Assembly: GCA_003446315.1 (NCBI GenBank)
Contig: DMBA01000092.1
Coordinates: 1-5,401 of the forward strand
Direction: 5' to 3'
DNA length: 5,401 bases
DNA from: Ruminococcus sp.
GTDB taxonomy: Bacteria > Bacillota > Clostridia > Oscillospirales > Ruminococcaceae
The notes beneath the pieces were generated by a model. It was not told the DNA's origin, searched no databases, and saw nothing but the letters and a program-made list of their open reading frames with translations. The position numbers were made by a program, and so were the translations under genes. Positions 4,486 through 5,401 of this stretch are shown piece by piece. Position 1 is the first letter of the stretch. Each line of letters opens with the position of its first letter.

Positions 4486-5373
4486 ATGAAACACATCAAA
4501 ACTAAGATCGCAGCATTTGCTTGTGCAGCCGTTACTTCAGTTTGCGCAGCACAGGGTCTGACTGCTTCCGCAGCAAACGGTTCTGCTCCGGCAGGCACAA
4601 TTGAATCCCAGGTTAGCTGCCAGGAACAGGGCTATCGTATGTCCGATTTCCTGCACTCTGTCGGCGGCCATCAGTTCCCGGCTGGCCGTTATTGGAACTC
4701 CGGTAACCCGGACACCTGCACCACGACCTATAATACCGGCAAGACCACAAAGGTGACTGTCGGTCAGGTTTGCAGCGCCGGCTTCTCCACCAATCTGATG
4801 GGCGGCCCGGCTGCAGGCGCACAGATCCAGCGTTCTGCTGCTTTTGCAAGAAAGCTCGCTTCTATCTACTTCGGCACTGATATTTATATGAGACAGGGCA
4901 CCTACAAGAACTTCACTGCAAGACTCGGTGACCAGATCACTTATTACACCGGCAACGGCACGCAAACACACACCGTTTTCGTGACCGGTACCAACAACAA
5001 CGGCGATCTGACCCTCGCTGAGTGCGAAGACAACGTTGGCTGCAAGATCTCTTACAGCGGCACTTGCTTCTTCCACAACGGCGCTTTCATTCGCAACGGT
5101 AAGTCTTACGGCCTCAAGTATGTTGAACGCCCGGTCAAGATCGGCGATGTCGACGGCAATGGCTTTGTGGACGGCAATGACTGCACCAGAATGATCCAGG
5201 TTCAGAACGGCACCTTCAACTTCAGCGGCATCAACTACAACATGATGAGAGCTGCTGCTGACGTTGACCGCGACTGGCAGTTCTACGATCAGGATGACTT
5301 CAACTATGTTGCAACACATGCTACCGCAGGCGGCTGCCTCTCCGGTTATGGCTATGTAAAGGCTCTTTGGTAA
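4486..5373 (+). CDS. Secreted dockerin protein with CHAP/NlpC-like domain lacking the catalytic Cys
   Basis: This 295-residue protein begins with a Sec signal peptide (KHIKTK, then a hydrophobic core at about 8-22) with likely cleavage after TASA or ASAA (about 27-31). Residues about 45-215 resemble CHAP/NlpC-like cysteine amidase domains found in Ruminococcus secreted proteins: a helix QRSAAFARKLASIYFG (115-130), LGDQITYY (147-154), a candidate catalytic His in THTVFV (H162) and ECEDNVGCKI (179-188). Where relatives, as I recall them, have CxGFA, this protein has SAAFA (S117), so it may be non-catalytic. Residues 219-280 form a dockerin with calcium loops at D221/D223/N225/D229/D232 and D259/D261/D263/Y267/D270, which should dock the protein to cohesins outside the cell. 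A 15-residue tail follows. The mature part holds eight cysteines. Codon use is strongly C-ending, unlike the upstream operon. Its own strong promoter lies at 4411-4439. Confidence 0.88.
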   Translation: MKHIKTKIAAFACAAVTSVCAAQGLTASAANGSAPAGTIESQVSCQEQGYRMSDFLHSVGGHQFPAGRYWNSGNPDTCTTTYNTGKTTKVTVGQVCSAGFSTNLMGGPAAGAQIQRSAAFARKLASIYFGTDIYMRQGTYKNFTARLGDQITYYTGNGTQTHTVFVTGTNNNGDLTLAECEDNVGCKISYSGTCFFHNGAFIRNGKSYGLKYVERPVKIGDVDGNGFVDGNDCTRMIQVQNGTFNFSGINYNMMRAAADVDRDWQFYDQDDFNYVATHATAGGCLSGYGYVKALW

Positions 5374-5401
5374 TTCTTTGATCCTACAAAACCCGTGTCC
5401 C

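Noticed and set aside
4494..4545. Lipoprotein signal (lipobox) at C20 of the dockerin protein
   Set aside because: The residues before C20 are TSV, which lack the usual Leu at -3 and small residue at -1, and a normal ASA-type cleavage site follows.
4537..5319. 260-codon open frame on the minus strand opposite the dockerin gene
   Set aside because: It is a Val/Ala-rich shadow created by the strong C-ending codon bias of the sense gene. It has no ribosome site or recognisable motif, and the sense frame has a signal peptide and dockerin.
1..5401. CRISPR array, transposon ends, tRNA or rRNA genes
   Set aside because: No regularly spaced repeats, terminal inverted repeats, transposase motifs or structured RNA genes were seen in either strand.

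Overview
The window looks like chromosome from an anaerobic, cellulosome-type Firmicute, most likely Ruminococcus or a close relative in the Oscillospiraceae. The last gene has a Gram-positive Sec signal peptide, a CHAP-like domain and a two-loop dockerin. All ribosome binding sites are strong purine-rich types and the promoters are of the SigA class. The genus is an inference from protein style; no rRNA or tRNA is present. All genes lie on the + strand.

Region 1 (1-4230) is a tightly packed operon: the tail of an unidentified gene, a small three-helix membrane protein, larB, larC, a DUF362 protein and an rlmA-type 23S rRNA methyltransferase. Neighbouring genes overlap by 1 or 4 bases or are separated by 1 or 15 bases, and a rho-independent terminator follows rlmA at about 4194-4230. 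LarB and LarC perform the first and last steps of nickel-pincer nucleotide (NPN) cofactor synthesis. The sulfur transferase LarE and the classical cofactor user LarA are not in this window. The position next to larC is instead held by a DUF362 protein.

The most interesting observation concerns that DUF362 protein. It carries the pattern H-x9-K-x15-H (H138, K148, H164) inside an HxxGGFGGxxK motif. From memory this has the same spacing as H174, K184 and H200 of Lactiplantibacillus plantarum LarA, where K184 tethers NPN and H200 binds nickel. I infer that it may be an NPN-dependent enzyme or cofactor carrier whose cofactor is made by its own operon. This is a hypothesis from motif spacing and context, not a demonstrated function.

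Region 2 (4130-4485) is AT-rich and intergenic. It holds the terminator, two candidate tandem promoters (the downstream one a perfect TTGACA-17-TATAAT) and a GAAA-loop hairpin at the predicted 5' end of the transcript.

Region 3 (4486-5373) encodes a secreted dockerin protein. Its codon choice differs sharply from the operon and looks like that of a highly expressed gene. Its CHAP/NlpC-like domain appears to have Ser where the catalytic Cys is expected. The final 28 bases hold nothing I can identify.
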